Source of the DNA: Spirochaetota bacterium
GTDB taxonomy: Bacteria > Spirochaetota > B62-G9 > DRHN01
Length of the DNA: 36,398 nucleotides
Reading direction: 5' to 3'
Assembly: GCA_030673105.1 (NCBI GenBank)
Contig: DAOVJS010000007.1
Span: 1-36,398, forward strand
This document shows positions 1-9,309 of this stretch, piece after piece. Both the position numbers and the translations under genes were made by a program. The notes beneath the pieces were generated by a model, which had not been told where the DNA came from, did no database searches, and saw only the letters and a list, made by a program, of their open reading frames with translations. Numbering within the stretch: position 1 is the first letter of the stretch; each line of letters opens with the position of its first letter.

Positions 1-820
1 CCCTTCCTCCTTCCTGATCCACGCAGATAAAAAGGTTAACAGGCGGGTTGTTTTCAAGGGCTTTCTGCTGAATCTCACGTGTCAATCTTTTTACCTGCTC
101 AGGATGCTTCACATTCCAGGAGTAGAGTATTATTCCACCCGCGTATTCATCCTGGATGAGGCTGGTTATTTGATCTGTTAGTTCACTTTCTTCTATGTTG
201 ATTATAAACCGCTGGCCGATCTTTTGTTCCAGGGTCAGGAGTTTCATGTACCTGCCTACCCTAAACTCTTCCGGAATTAAAGATTCAGGTCTTCTACCCG
301 CGGTTGGCTGTGCCTCTTCCTCATCGGGTATTTCTTCTTGAAACAGCAATTCCTCAAGCTCTCCAATAGAAGCTACAGAAACCCCATCTTTAATATCTTC
401 CTCTTCTTCTGCAGCCTCTTCCCCTTCAGGCTCTCCGGCAGGAACAGCAGGTGCCCCTTCCTCTACTACCATCTCCGCTTCTTCAACAGGAACAACCGGA
501 ACCTCTTCTTTTACAATCTCCTCCTGCTCTTCTACCGGAACCACAGCGACCTCTTCTTCTGCAGCCTCCTCCTGCTCTTCTACCGGAACCACAGCGACCT
601 CTTCTTCTGCAGCCTCCACCCCTTCAGGCTCTCCGGCAGATACAGCGGGTACTTCTTCTGTCCCGGACGTGTAAGCCGGAGTTCTCATTGCCATAATTTC
701 TTTATCCTGACCCCTATCGACTTCTTTTTTATCAGTTAACCCTGAATCTGTTATAGAAATCCGGGCTGTCAGGCAGAATGAGAAAATTAACAAAATTATT
801 ATTAGTTTCTTGAAACCCAT
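1..820 (-). CDS. Glycoside hydrolase family 3 (beta-N-acetylhexosaminidase-like), secreted, N-terminal part; truncated by window edge
   Basis: Manual reverse translation from ATG at 820: MGFKKLIIILLIFSFCLTARIS (signal peptide), Glu-rich repeat linker, then LTLEQKIGQRFIINI...GGIILYSWNVKHPEQVKRLTREIQQKAL...NLFICVDQEGGR, typical of the GH3/NagZ N-terminus. Open to position 1. Not in the ORF track because it is truncated. Confidence 0.85.
   Translation of the reverse strand, partial: MGFKKLIIILLIFSFCLTARISITDSGLTDKKEVDRGQDKEIMAMRTPAYTSGTEEVPAVSAGEPEGVEAAEEEVAVVPVEEQEEAAEEEVAVVPVEEQEEIVKEEVPVVPVEEAEMVVEEGAPAVPAGEPEGEEAAEEEEDIKDGVSVASIGELEELLFQEEIPDEEEAQPTAGRRPESLIPEEFRVGRYMKLLTLEQKIGQRFIINIEESELTDQITSLIQDEYAGGIILYSWNVKHPEQVKRLTREIQQKALENNPPVNLFICVDQEGGR
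521..616 (-). repeat. Perfect 48-bp direct repeat x2 (16 codons) in the GH3 linker
   Basis: ctcctgctcttctaccggaaccacagcgacctcttcttctgcagcctc at 521-568 and again at 569-616; encodes (EAAEEEVAVVPVEEQE)2 with degenerate flanking copies. Confidence 0.9.
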
Positions 821-844
821 TTTCTTCCTCTTAAATAAGTCTTT

Positions 845-1030
845 TTATGTTATTACTCTGCAACTTTTATTCGAAATTATTTTAGATGCATTCTGTCCGC
901 CAAAGCCAAAGGCATTGGAAAGGATATGATCTACTTTATGGTCCTCTATTGTCTCTTTTAAAACATTAAGATTAATTTCAAGGTCCAATATTGCTTGAAC
1001 CCGTGCTATATATAATCGATTTAACATCAC
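845..1030 (-). pseudogene. C-terminal remnant of beta-ketoacyl-ACP synthase (FabF/KAS II-like)
   Basis: 61-aa ORF ending ...HKVDHILSNAFGFGGQNASKIISNK; matches the C-terminal N-(S/A)-FGFGG-(T/Q)-NAS motif of KAS enzymes; no upstream KAS domain. Confidence 0.6.
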
Positions 1031-1148
1031 TCTGTCATACTGATTATTGGTTTACAGCGGATGTTAAGCCACAGAATATAGATATTTTTCACTAAATATT
1101 TGACAAGATTAGAAGTGAAATTGCAAAATTATGTTTAATTTGTTTTAG

Positions 1149-1273
1149 TAATAGGCAAGTAAACTTATCAATCATTATGAGATTTATTTCTCGCCTATGG
1201 TTTATACCTAATTATTAGTATTGTAGCAATAAAGCCGGTATTAAAATACCGGAGAATGCTGGTACAAAATACC
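1149..1273. repeat. Interspersed repeat, copy A
   Basis: Shares ttatttctcgcctatggtttatacctaatt...ggtacaaaatacc with copy B at 22339-22431; contains an extra perfect hairpin ccggtatt-aa-aataccgg at 1235-1252. Confidence 0.6.
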
Positions 1274-1415
1274 CAAATATTAATAGATAAAACCATAAAT
1301 AATTATATATTGATATTATAAAAACACAACTGCTTTTATGGAAAATATGCAGGTTGTTATTAATTTATAGGGTAAGCGGAACATACGGGTCAGGAATCTT
1401 ACAGTGAGGTGGACA

Positions 1416-2030
1416 ATGAAACAAAACGAGAAGAAGCAGGGACAAAATATATATGAAGCGTCATTTAACAAAGCGGCCGAAATACTGCGTACCAGTGACC
1501 TCGATCAAATCTGCAGGATATGCGGTACCAGCCTGAAAGGAAGCGATATTATTGTTCCTTTTTTCAATGAGGAATATACAATTCAAATGCCCAGGGTGGT
1601 ATTTCAGCCACCAACTCTCTCAATCTATGAACATATTCTTATTTTACATTATCTGACAACGTTGAAAGATCATTCCACAAAAGGGGAATATGTAAGTTTT
1701 AAGAATTTACCCGGCGCTTTTTTTTATAATTCAACATATAGAAAACGCGGGCCTGGTCAAATAGTCAGAAAATTCGGCAGTAATATTCAAAAAATAATTG
1801 AAGCCGCTGAGAAGATAGGGGGAAGAAAGACTGATTACGGTGATGTTTCTGTGAAATTGAATGTTTTCCCGGAGTTAGAAGTGGTGGTCGTTATGTACCG
1901 CGAGGATGATGAGTTTCCGCCTGAAGCAAATATCCTCTACAGAGACGATATAATTAATTTCTTACCGCTGGAAGATATCGCGGTTCTATCCGGCTTAATA
2001 GCCAGCCGGTTGAGACAAGCAAGTGCCTGA
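1416..2030 (+). CDS. DUF3786-like protein
   Basis: ORF 1404..2030; ATG at 1416 preceded by GAGGTGG. Pattern ...VPFFNEEYTIQMP...LSIYEHILILHYL... resembles DUF3786. Confidence 0.55.
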   Translation: MKQNEKKQGQNIYEASFNKAAEILRTSDLDQICRICGTSLKGSDIIVPFFNEEYTIQMPRVVFQPPTLSIYEHILILHYLTTLKDHSTKGEYVSFKNLPGAFFYNSTYRKRGPGQIVRKFGSNIQKIIEAAEKIGGRKTDYGDVSVKLNVFPELEVVVVMYREDDEFPPEANILYRDDIINFLPLEDIAVLSGLIASRLRQASA

Positions 2031-2136
2031 AAATAATATTTCTTTAAAGCATTAATTTAAGAACTCGTATGATAAGGTAAAATTAGTATTTTCCCCGAAC
2101 GCTGAAACATCCCATCATACTAAAACAATCCGGGGT

Positions 2137-2871
2137 TCAGTTTTCCCGTTTTTTGTAAAACGACCATAAACTTGCCAGTGTTTCTTCCAGCCGCCTGCCC
2201 AGAGCCTCTCCCTGTTTCGTTGTTACATCGTCCTCATTCTCCAGCACCGCGTAGGGTATCCTTACCCCATGGGCAGCAAGATACTCAGGATCAGTTGAAG
2301 AGAAAGACTCCCAATCGCTCTTCCTGTAAAGGAACTCCATATGACTATCCGGAAGACTGTGCTCAAGTATGCTGTCCGGAGCATCCGGATTAAAACGCCT
2401 CCTGTTTTTACGAACTGATTCTTTGTACGAAACGTCTATATACAATGCTGCGGAGCGCATTCGGACATCTTTACTCAGATGCTGGAATGCACGGGAAAAC
2501 CCGCCCTGCTCGACTCCCCGGGCAAATTCAATAATTGTGGTAACACGGTCATGATAAGAAGGGTTTTTCTTCAAGCGTTTTTCATACTCAAGGCAAATCC
2601 GTCGAATGAGAAGGTCCCACAAATAGCTGTGCTTGAAATAGCCGTCAGGGGTTGTGTGCAGACGATCTTTTCCCATATCAGCGAGTATTTTATCCTCCTC
2701 AAACCAGGCCCAGAGCATAGGAAAATCATCGATTTCTTCAAACTCGCCGACATGAAAACGCCTCTCCCGTTCACGTACCGGCACCTTTTTAAGATAATCG
2801 ATTAGTTCGCTTTTACCGGCAGCAGGTCTTGCTATAAGTATCAGTATATCAAATCTATTCTTTTGACCCAT
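2137..2871 (-). CDS. P-loop NTPase/kinase-like protein of unknown function
   Basis: 244-aa ORF with Walker A-like ILIARPAAGKSE at the N-terminus. Confidence 0.6.
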   Translation of the reverse strand: MGQKNRFDILILIARPAAGKSELIDYLKKVPVRERERRFHVGEFEEIDDFPMLWAWFEEDKILADMGKDRLHTTPDGYFKHSYLWDLLIRRICLEYEKRLKKNPSYHDRVTTIIEFARGVEQGGFSRAFQHLSKDVRMRSAALYIDVSYKESVRKNRRRFNPDAPDSILEHSLPDSHMEFLYRKSDWESFSSTDPEYLAAHGVRIPYAVLENEDDVTTKQGEALGRRLEETLASLWSFYKKREN

Positions 2872-2911
2872 GGCTTCAGATTAAACCTTTAATTTAAGCA
2901 GCAAGCACGGA

Positions 2912-2979
2912 TAGTACGAATACCCGCTCCCGCCGATAAATTCCCTAGTACGAATACCCGCTTCCGCCGATAAACTCCC
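2912..2979. repeat. 34-bp tandem duplication (2 mismatches) spanning the 3' end of the uridine-kinase-like gene
   Basis: tagtacgaatacccgctcccgccgataaattccc (2912-2945) / tagtacgaatacccgcttccgccgataaactccc (2946-2979). Confidence 0.9.
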
Positions 2980-4276
2980 TCAGCAGTGAAGATTTGGGAA
3001 CAACACTCTCATCCGCCCAGGCAGGAATTTCATTGAATATCCCCTGAACTCTTTGAGCCCTTCTGAAAGCATCCTCCCGGTCCTGATAATCTTTAAACTC
3101 GTTAATAAACTGTGGAAAGAAACCGCCCAGGCGGTGCTTCATCAGGGGGAGCTCATAGGGGAGGAAGCTGTTTACAATAAAATGAGCCTTTGAAATACGT
3201 GATATAATATACCTCAGCTCTGAACGGCGAACGTAATGCCAGTGAACTAAAGTCTGCTTCGGGCTGTAGTTTCTGTACTGCATATCCCTCACCATCCGGC
3301 GGAGCATTCGAATATCGGCCCACCGGATAAACCTGCCTTCACTATCTTTAACCTGGGACAGGGTTTCTATATAGAGTTTAAATTTCTTCTCCTCATCTAT
3401 CCCGGCGGTCATTTCCTCGAACATTCCATGAAGGGAATCGATAAGAAGAATGTCCTTTTCACCAAGCACCATTTCTTTTGAGATTCCTTCCCTGTTTCCG
3501 GTCTTAAAATTATAGTAAGGAATCTGAACTGTTTCTCCTGCTAAAAGCGCCCTCAGGTGCCGGCTTAACAGTTCAAGGTCTATGGCCTGGGGGGTCTCAT
3601 AATCATAATCACCTAACGTATCGCGGAGCTGGTCTTTCAGGTCGAAGTAGTAATTATCCACATTCAGAGTAACAAGCGAATACCCATCTTTTTTAAGCCT
3701 CTCACCAATCTTGATGGTTGTGGTGGTTTTACCCGAAGAGGATGGACCTGACACAATAATAATCTTAATATCATTGATCCTGTCGAGAATCAACTGTACC
3801 GCGTTATTCAGTTCTCCCTGGTAAAACTCTTCAGAGGCCCTGACCAGCTCCTGGTACCGGCCCTCCTCAATAATCTGTTGTACCTGTTTTAAAAGTACAC
3901 AACCGTTATCCACTCCCCAGGCCAGGGAAAACCAGAGTTTCTTATAGGGTATGTTTTCCGAAGAATAGGTAATGCTCTCTTTTCCAGCCCTTTTCAGCGC
4001 GTGTTCATACCGGTAAATTATATATGCCTTGGCGGTCCTGGCGTGCCCCTGCTCAATCAGACTCTTCTCAACTATATCCTGGACTTCTTCAACAGACGGG
4101 TAACTTTCCGGGTGCTCCCTGTATTCCAGCCTTCCTATTACATCTTCTGTGACCCTTTCTGCAGCCAGGCGGTCACGGCCGCCAACCGATATCGCAGCAG
4201 AAAGGATAGCCAGAGTTATCTTTTCCCTGTTAAAGGGGACTATTCGCCCGTCTCTTTTTATGATCTTTTCAATCAT
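2945..4276 (-). CDS. ATP-cone domain fused to uridine kinase/phosphoribulokinase-type kinase
   Basis: N-term IIKRDGRIVPFNREKITLAILSA...YIIYRYEHALKR (ATP-cone); Walker A IIIVSGPSSSGKTTTTIKIGERL; DNYYFDLKD (uridine-kinase-like). Confidence 0.8.
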   Translation of the reverse strand: MIEKIIKRDGRIVPFNREKITLAILSAAISVGGRDRLAAERVTEDVIGRLEYREHPESYPSVEEVQDIVEKSLIEQGHARTAKAYIIYRYEHALKRAGKESITYSSENIPYKKLWFSLAWGVDNGCVLLKQVQQIIEEGRYQELVRASEEFYQGELNNAVQLILDRINDIKIIIVSGPSSSGKTTTTIKIGERLKKDGYSLVTLNVDNYYFDLKDQLRDTLGDYDYETPQAIDLELLSRHLRALLAGETVQIPYYNFKTGNREGISKEMVLGEKDILLIDSLHGMFEEMTAGIDEEKKFKLYIETLSQVKDSEGRFIRWADIRMLRRMVRDMQYRNYSPKQTLVHWHYVRRSELRYIISRISKAHFIVNSFLPYELPLMKHRLGGFFPQFINEFKDYQDREDAFRRAQRVQGIFNEIPAWADESVVPKSSLLREFIGGSGYSY

Positions 4277-4286
4277 TTTTTATTCT

Positions 4287-5804
4287 CTACACGAAACGCT
4301 GCCTTATTTCTGAGCTCACATAATCCAGCATTGCGACTGTGATGGCGATAAACCAGACTGCAATACCCGCGGACCGGTAGTCAAGCAGCCGGATATACTG
4401 AACAAGCAGAAAACCTATACCGCCGCCGCCCACAAGGCCGATGATAGTGGACATACGAACGTTTATATCCCACCTGTAGATTGAGAAGGAAACAAAAGGC
4501 GGTACCATCTGCGGTACCACAGCGTACATAATGGTCTGAAGCCACGTTGCTCCTGTGGCCTGTATAGCTTCTATGGGGCCCGGATCAATGTTTTCTATTG
4601 CCTCTGAGTAGAGCTTTCCAAGCGAAGCAATTGAGTGGATCGTCAAGGCGATGATACCCGCAAAGGGCCCGAGCCCCACCCAAACAACTGCGATAAGTGC
4701 CCAGATCAGAGGTTCAATTGCACGGATGATGTTCAGTATGGTGCGGGTTAAATAATAGATGGACATCGTTATCCAGGACCCTGCCATTAAATTGCGTGCC
4801 GCCAGAAAACTGATAGGTACTGCGAACAGGATTCCGAAGAACGTTGCCATCATTCCCATAAATATGGTTTCAGCCATTCGCCCGAGAGTAAGCTTCAGGG
4901 GGTCGGCGATAATAAGATTACCCACAGCCGATATCTGCCGGGCTTCAACACGGTGTATCTGCTGCCCCTCGGCGCTCGGAGGAATTAGCCTGTACGGCAT
5001 GATAAGTTTTAATTTAAAGGCTCCATTTTCATCAGTGTGAACTGTGACGTATTCTCTTTCCTGCCGGGGCCGGAATTCATTGCCCATGGAATCTGCCCAC
5101 CATATCTGGGTTTCTGTATTGGGGGCAAATCCCCTGCCTGTAAGCGTGAGAGTAGAACCCTTCACAACCTGGTTGCTCTCGTCCATGCGGGAAAGCTCCC
5201 CGCATGTCGGATCGGCCATTAAATAAGGTTTGCCCGGAACCTCCTCAGGCAGGAGAGGGGGATTATCATCACAGCCAATAAGAATATCCGCCCCGGCGCT
5301 AACCACTTCTGTTTCCCTGGTTACAGCAGCTTTCCATGGCCAGAGGACTTTTGAAAGAGGAGGCAGAGCGTCAGGCAGCTCAACCACCATCTTGTAGAGG
5401 TCAATCTGGCTGATCTGCCAGCCCAGAGCAAAAAAGATGAGGATTATCAGGATGAATATGCCAAAACCGCCCCTGCGGTCCGGCCTGGTCTGCCTTCGCG
5501 CGTCCCAGGCATTCCACACCCAGAGGAACACCGAACATGCGATAAGCAGCCCCGTAAAAAACGGCCGCCGATTGAGCGCTTTCACAAACTTGTCAAAAAC
5601 TCCAATCTCTCTGTGCGCCAGGAGGTGGGCACGCCAGAACAGCAGCATAATGGAACTGCCCATGGACCCTAACAGAAGCAGGCCCCGTCTGAATTGCCCT
5701 GCCAGAATCTGGCCCAGCCCGGGTATGATAAAAGAGGCAATCCCTGCCACAGGGCCTGAAACAAGACTCTTTACGGGCTTCGCCTGTCCTGATATGCCGC
5801 CCAT
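4287..5804 (-). CDS. phnE: Phosphonate-type ABC transporter permease PhnE with N-terminal membrane extension and extracytoplasmic Ig/TIG-like insert
   Basis: C-terminal half has PhnE-type permease region (ETIFMGMMATFFGILFAVPISFLAARNLM...RAIEPLIWALIAVVWVGLGPFAGIIAL...VPQMVPPF); N-terminal IIPGLGQILAGQFRRGLLLL and VKGSTLTLTGRGFAPNTETQIWW are atypical. Confidence 0.8.
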   Translation of the reverse strand: MGGISGQAKPVKSLVSGPVAGIASFIIPGLGQILAGQFRRGLLLLGSMGSSIMLLFWRAHLLAHREIGVFDKFVKALNRRPFFTGLLIACSVFLWVWNAWDARRQTRPDRRGGFGIFILIILIFFALGWQISQIDLYKMVVELPDALPPLSKVLWPWKAAVTRETEVVSAGADILIGCDDNPPLLPEEVPGKPYLMADPTCGELSRMDESNQVVKGSTLTLTGRGFAPNTETQIWWADSMGNEFRPRQEREYVTVHTDENGAFKLKLIMPYRLIPPSAEGQQIHRVEARQISAVGNLIIADPLKLTLGRMAETIFMGMMATFFGILFAVPISFLAARNLMAGSWITMSIYYLTRTILNIIRAIEPLIWALIAVVWVGLGPFAGIIALTIHSIASLGKLYSEAIENIDPGPIEAIQATGATWLQTIMYAVVPQMVPPFVSFSIYRWDINVRMSTIIGLVGGGGIGFLLVQYIRLLDYRSAGIAVWFIAITVAMLDYVSSEIRQRFV

Positions 5805-6592
5805 TACTCCACCCCTTTTTCTGTGCGCCCCGCACTGACTCTAACGGCCTCTTCGCCGTATATTTCTTTAAACTCGTCATCGGTCATACGCCGGATATCC
5901 TCCCGGGAGCCGCGGTAGACTATCTGACCATCACGGAGTCCTATCACACGGGTAGCGTAACGCTGAATCAGGTCCAGATAATGCAGACTGCACAGAACCG
6001 TTATACCTTCATCCTGGTTCATACTCTCCAGGTATCCAAGGATGGTATGTGCAAGCACAGGATCGAGACTTGCTACGGGCTCGTCTGCTAAAATCATGCG
6101 GGGCTGCTGCATCAGAGCGCGGGCTATCCCCACCCTCTGCTGCTGCCCGCCGCTCAATTCATCGGCCCGCTTTTTAGCCTGATCCGCTATACCTGCCCTT
6201 TCCAGAGCCTGCATTGCCAGCTTCCGGTCTTTTTCCGGAAAACCGTGGTATATACTCGTCAGGGGGTTTACATACCCCAGGCGTCCTGAGAGGACATTTG
6301 TAAGAACATTGGACCGATTTACCAGATTGAAATGCTGGAAGATCATCCCTATCTGCCTTCGGATCTTGCGAAGCTGCGCGGGTTCCGCTGATGTGATGTC
6401 AATACCTTCCCAGATGATCTTTCCCTGAGTAGGCTCAATCAACCGGTTTATGCAGCGCAGTAAAGTAGATTTCCCTGAGCCGCTCAGACCTATGATAACG
6501 AGGAATTCGCCGGACTCCACGTTGAAATTAAGGTCCCGCAGAGCTACTGTCCCGTCATCATAGACCTTCGTAAGGTTTTTGATCTCTAACAT
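5804..6592 (-). CDS. phnC: Phosphonate-type ABC transporter ATP-binding protein
   Basis: Walker A GLSGSGKST, signature LSGGQQQRVGIARAL, Walker B RMILADEP; start MLEIKNLTKVYDDG at 6592, directly after the phnD stop. Confidence 0.88.
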   Translation of the reverse strand: MLEIKNLTKVYDDGTVALRDLNFNVESGEFLVIIGLSGSGKSTLLRCINRLIEPTQGKIIWEGIDITSAEPAQLRKIRRQIGMIFQHFNLVNRSNVLTNVLSGRLGYVNPLTSIYHGFPEKDRKLAMQALERAGIADQAKKRADELSGGQQQRVGIARALMQQPRMILADEPVASLDPVLAHTILGYLESMNQDEGITVLCSLHYLDLIQRYATRVIGLRDGQIVYRGSREDIRRMTDDEFKEIYGEEAVRVSAGRTEKGVE

Positions 6593-6593
6593 T

Positions 6594-7517
6594 TTACTTC
6601 TGCAGCTCATCAATACTCAGACCTGATGCCTGAAGCACCTGCCTGAAAGGATCATAAAAAGTGTCATCCTGCTTTTGAAGCGCAGCCCACTGGTACGCTG
6701 TGTCCAATGCCTCTTTTCCCTCTTCGGTTTCCGCGATCTTAAGAAGAGCGTTCACGATCTTATCACGCATTTCCTTCGGCATGGATGTAACAAACTGAAC
6801 ACCGTCATTGGGAATATCCGCAGTGACCTCAATCACAACGACCTTCTCCATTACATCAGGATGATCCTTCTCAATTCGAGTACGAGCGTCAACGTAAGTT
6901 GCCCCGGCATCCACATCACCGTTATACACCGCGGCGACTACAGAGTCATGGCTTCCCGCGTCAACTACTTCCCTCAGGTCTCTCTCAGGGTCAATACCGG
7001 CAGCGCGCATGGTAAGCATAGGGATTATCCATCCGCTGGTGGAAAGCGGGTCAGGCCGGCCAAAGGTCCTGCCTTTCAGGTCGGAAACTTTTCTGATACC
7101 GCTATCGGCCCTCACAATGATCTGGCCGTTGTAAGTGGGGCTCCCGAACCGTACTGAAACCAGGGCAGCTTCAACTACACCCCTGTCAGCGGCCAGCACA
7201 TAGGCGAAAGTGGCAAGCGATGCCATATGGGCTTCCGGTGGGTCGCTTGCCAGAGCCTCGATGACGCCCGCGTACTCAGTAGCAACGTTTGTCTCGAAGT
7301 AAAGGCCAGTCTCTTCGTAGAGTAAATCGGCCACAGACTGAGCTCCGGATGCAACACGCTCCATCTCACCTGACGGAACAAACGACCAGATAATCGGATT
7401 CTCCTCCGACCCCAGGGGTATTTCTTTTTTCGGTTTTAAAGTAGAAATCAGAACTACCGCAATTACAACCACAGCAACAATCACTATTACTGTAAATAAA
7501 GCTTTTCCTTTTTTCAT
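6594..7517 (-). CDS. phnD: Phosphate/phosphonate-type ABC transporter substrate-binding protein (PhnD family)
   Basis: Signal-anchor N-terminus; PSGEMERVASGAQSVADLLYEETG...DLKGRTFGRPDPLSTSGWIIPM typical of the PhnD family. Confidence 0.85.
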   Translation of the reverse strand: MKKGKALFTVIVIVAVVVIAVVLISTLKPKKEIPLGSEENPIIWSFVPSGEMERVASGAQSVADLLYEETGLYFETNVATEYAGVIEALASDPPEAHMASLATFAYVLAADRGVVEAALVSVRFGSPTYNGQIIVRADSGIRKVSDLKGRTFGRPDPLSTSGWIIPMLTMRAAGIDPERDLREVVDAGSHDSVVAAVYNGDVDAGATYVDARTRIEKDHPDVMEKVVVIEVTADIPNDGVQFVTSMPKEMRDKIVNALLKIAETEEGKEALDTAYQWAALQKQDDTFYDPFRQVLQASGLSIDELQK

Positions 7518-7639
7518 TGACTTCCTCTCCTTAAATTTTTTTGTTAATCATATTGGTTTTATCAACAATACTTCTACGCAATATTATACCATTAAAATAA
7601 AAATAATTGCAAGAAAATGACGAGACAGTTCAACAAAAT

Positions 7640-9013
7640 TTATTTTAAAAGCTTAAAAGCTATCCTGTTGGCATTCCGGGTAATCTCGTCTTCGTCAAAT
7701 CCAGTCAGCGTACCATGATCAACGACGATTCTGCCGTTAACAATCGTGTACTCGGTCTGATGGTTGATCCCCGCGAATAGAAGAGCCGCAGGCGGATCGG
7801 ACAACGCTCCCGCATATTCCAGCTTATCTATGTTGAACAGTGCAATGTCCGCCGCCCACCCTTCCTGTATTTTCCCTATATTTTTAAAGTTCAACAGCCT
7901 CGCACCGTTCCGGGTAGCAATTTTGAATATATCACGGGCATTTAAAGCATCCGCACCATACCTCACCCTCTGCAGCAGCATCGCGTTCCGCATCTCTCCC
8001 AGAAAATCGGAAGTATCATTTGAGGCAGACCCGTCCACTGCAAGGCCAACATTTATCCCTGCGTCAAGCATCTTCCTTACCCTTGCGATTCCGGAACCAA
8101 GCCGCATGTTCGAGGACGGGCAGTGCGCAATAGAAGTCCCTGTTTCAGCAAGTGTTTGTATTTCCTCATCATTAAAAAAGATCCCGTGGGCAAAGGAAAC
8201 ATCCTCTCCATAAAACCCCAGGTCCTGCATCAGACGCAGAGGCCTTCTATTGTATGTCTTAATACAGTAATCAACCTCATCGGCCGTCTCCGCCAGATGG
8301 GTATGGAGCCTTACCCCGTATTCCCTGGCCAGTCTGACTGACTCCATCATAAGACCTTCAGTCACCGAAAAGGGGCTGCATGGTGCAAGAATAATTTTCC
8401 CCATCGAAAAATCAGAGTTATCATGATACTTTTCTATGACCCTCTGGCTGTCCCTCAAAATTTCATCCTCTGTTTGTACAACAGAATCAGGCGGCAGTCC
8501 CCCATCCTTCCTGCTTAAAGACATTGAACCGCGGCATGGAGAAAATCTTATACCAAGTTTCTCTGCAGCTTCAAACTGGATCCCCATCAGATCGTCCCTG
8601 AAACCTGCGGGATACAGGTAATGATGATCCGTAGTACAGGTGCATCCTGTTTTCAGAAGCTCTCCGACAGCGGTCATTGAGGAATAAAAGACCGCCTCTT
8701 CATCGATATTCTTCCACACCTCATAGAGATAAACAAGCCAGTCAAAAAGCTTCGCGTTCTGAACAGACGGAATGTTTCTTGTCAGAGTCTGGTAGAAATG
8801 ATGATGTGTATTTACAAATCCCGGGACAACGACACAGCCCGAGCAGTCAATGATTTTGCACTTTTCGGATCCGTTCTTTTCAAGGTCAATGTCTCTCGCG
8901 ATTTTTTCAATTTTATTCTCCCTGATAAGTATGTCAAAACCCTCAAGATGTCCATCCGTTTCAGGTGTTAAAATAGGCGTTAAAATAAAAAAGCAGTCTT
9001 TAAGGAGAATCAT
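7640..9013 (-). CDS. 8-oxoguanine deaminase-like amidohydrolase
   Basis: VVPGFVNTHHHFYQTLTRN metal motif; CRGSMSLSRKDGGLPPDSVVQ characteristic of the 8-oxoguanine deaminase family; HLAET, AVDGSASND. Confidence 0.8.
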   Translation of the reverse strand: MILLKDCFFILTPILTPETDGHLEGFDILIRENKIEKIARDIDLEKNGSEKCKIIDCSGCVVVPGFVNTHHHFYQTLTRNIPSVQNAKLFDWLVYLYEVWKNIDEEAVFYSSMTAVGELLKTGCTCTTDHHYLYPAGFRDDLMGIQFEAAEKLGIRFSPCRGSMSLSRKDGGLPPDSVVQTEDEILRDSQRVIEKYHDNSDFSMGKIILAPCSPFSVTEGLMMESVRLAREYGVRLHTHLAETADEVDYCIKTYNRRPLRLMQDLGFYGEDVSFAHGIFFNDEEIQTLAETGTSIAHCPSSNMRLGSGIARVRKMLDAGINVGLAVDGSASNDTSDFLGEMRNAMLLQRVRYGADALNARDIFKIATRNGARLLNFKNIGKIQEGWAADIALFNIDKLEYAGALSDPPAALLFAGINHQTEYTIVNGRIVVDHGTLTGFDEDEITRNANRIAFKLLK

Positions 9014-9128
9014 TTTTTACAACTCCATGTAATACAATCCGTCCAATCGAATACTATATCCACTCAAGTAGCGATCTTAATCACCAAATACTCCGATAAA
9101 ACCCATATCAAAATCAGGCCCGAGAAGT

Positions 9129-9148
9129 GTTTTTACATAGGTAAAAAC
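9129..9148. promoter_or_regulatory. Perfect 8-4-8 inverted repeat in a divergent intergenic region (possible operator/hairpin)
   Basis: gtttttac-atag-gtaaaaac between the divergent genes starting at 9013(-) and 9310(+). Confidence 0.4.
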
Positions 9149-9309
9149 GATATGGAGCTAATACACAAGATATCTTACCATTTTATTACTCTTAAAACAA
9201 GCAGTACTCCTTAAGGGGGTGGGAATTTTTATTATTAAAAGATATTTATTGACACTTCAGTGATACTATTGTTACAGTTGATAGAGAAAGCATTGAGGAG
9301 AGCCACAAT

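Noticed and set aside
338-739. Plus-strand ORFs 338..739 and 451..696 rich in Leu/Phe/Pro
   Set aside because: Shadow ORFs antisense to the Glu-rich repeat linker of the GH3 gene.
2912-2979. CRISPR-like repeat
   Set aside because: Only two adjacent copies with no spacer; it is a tandem duplication. No CRISPR array was seen anywhere in the window.
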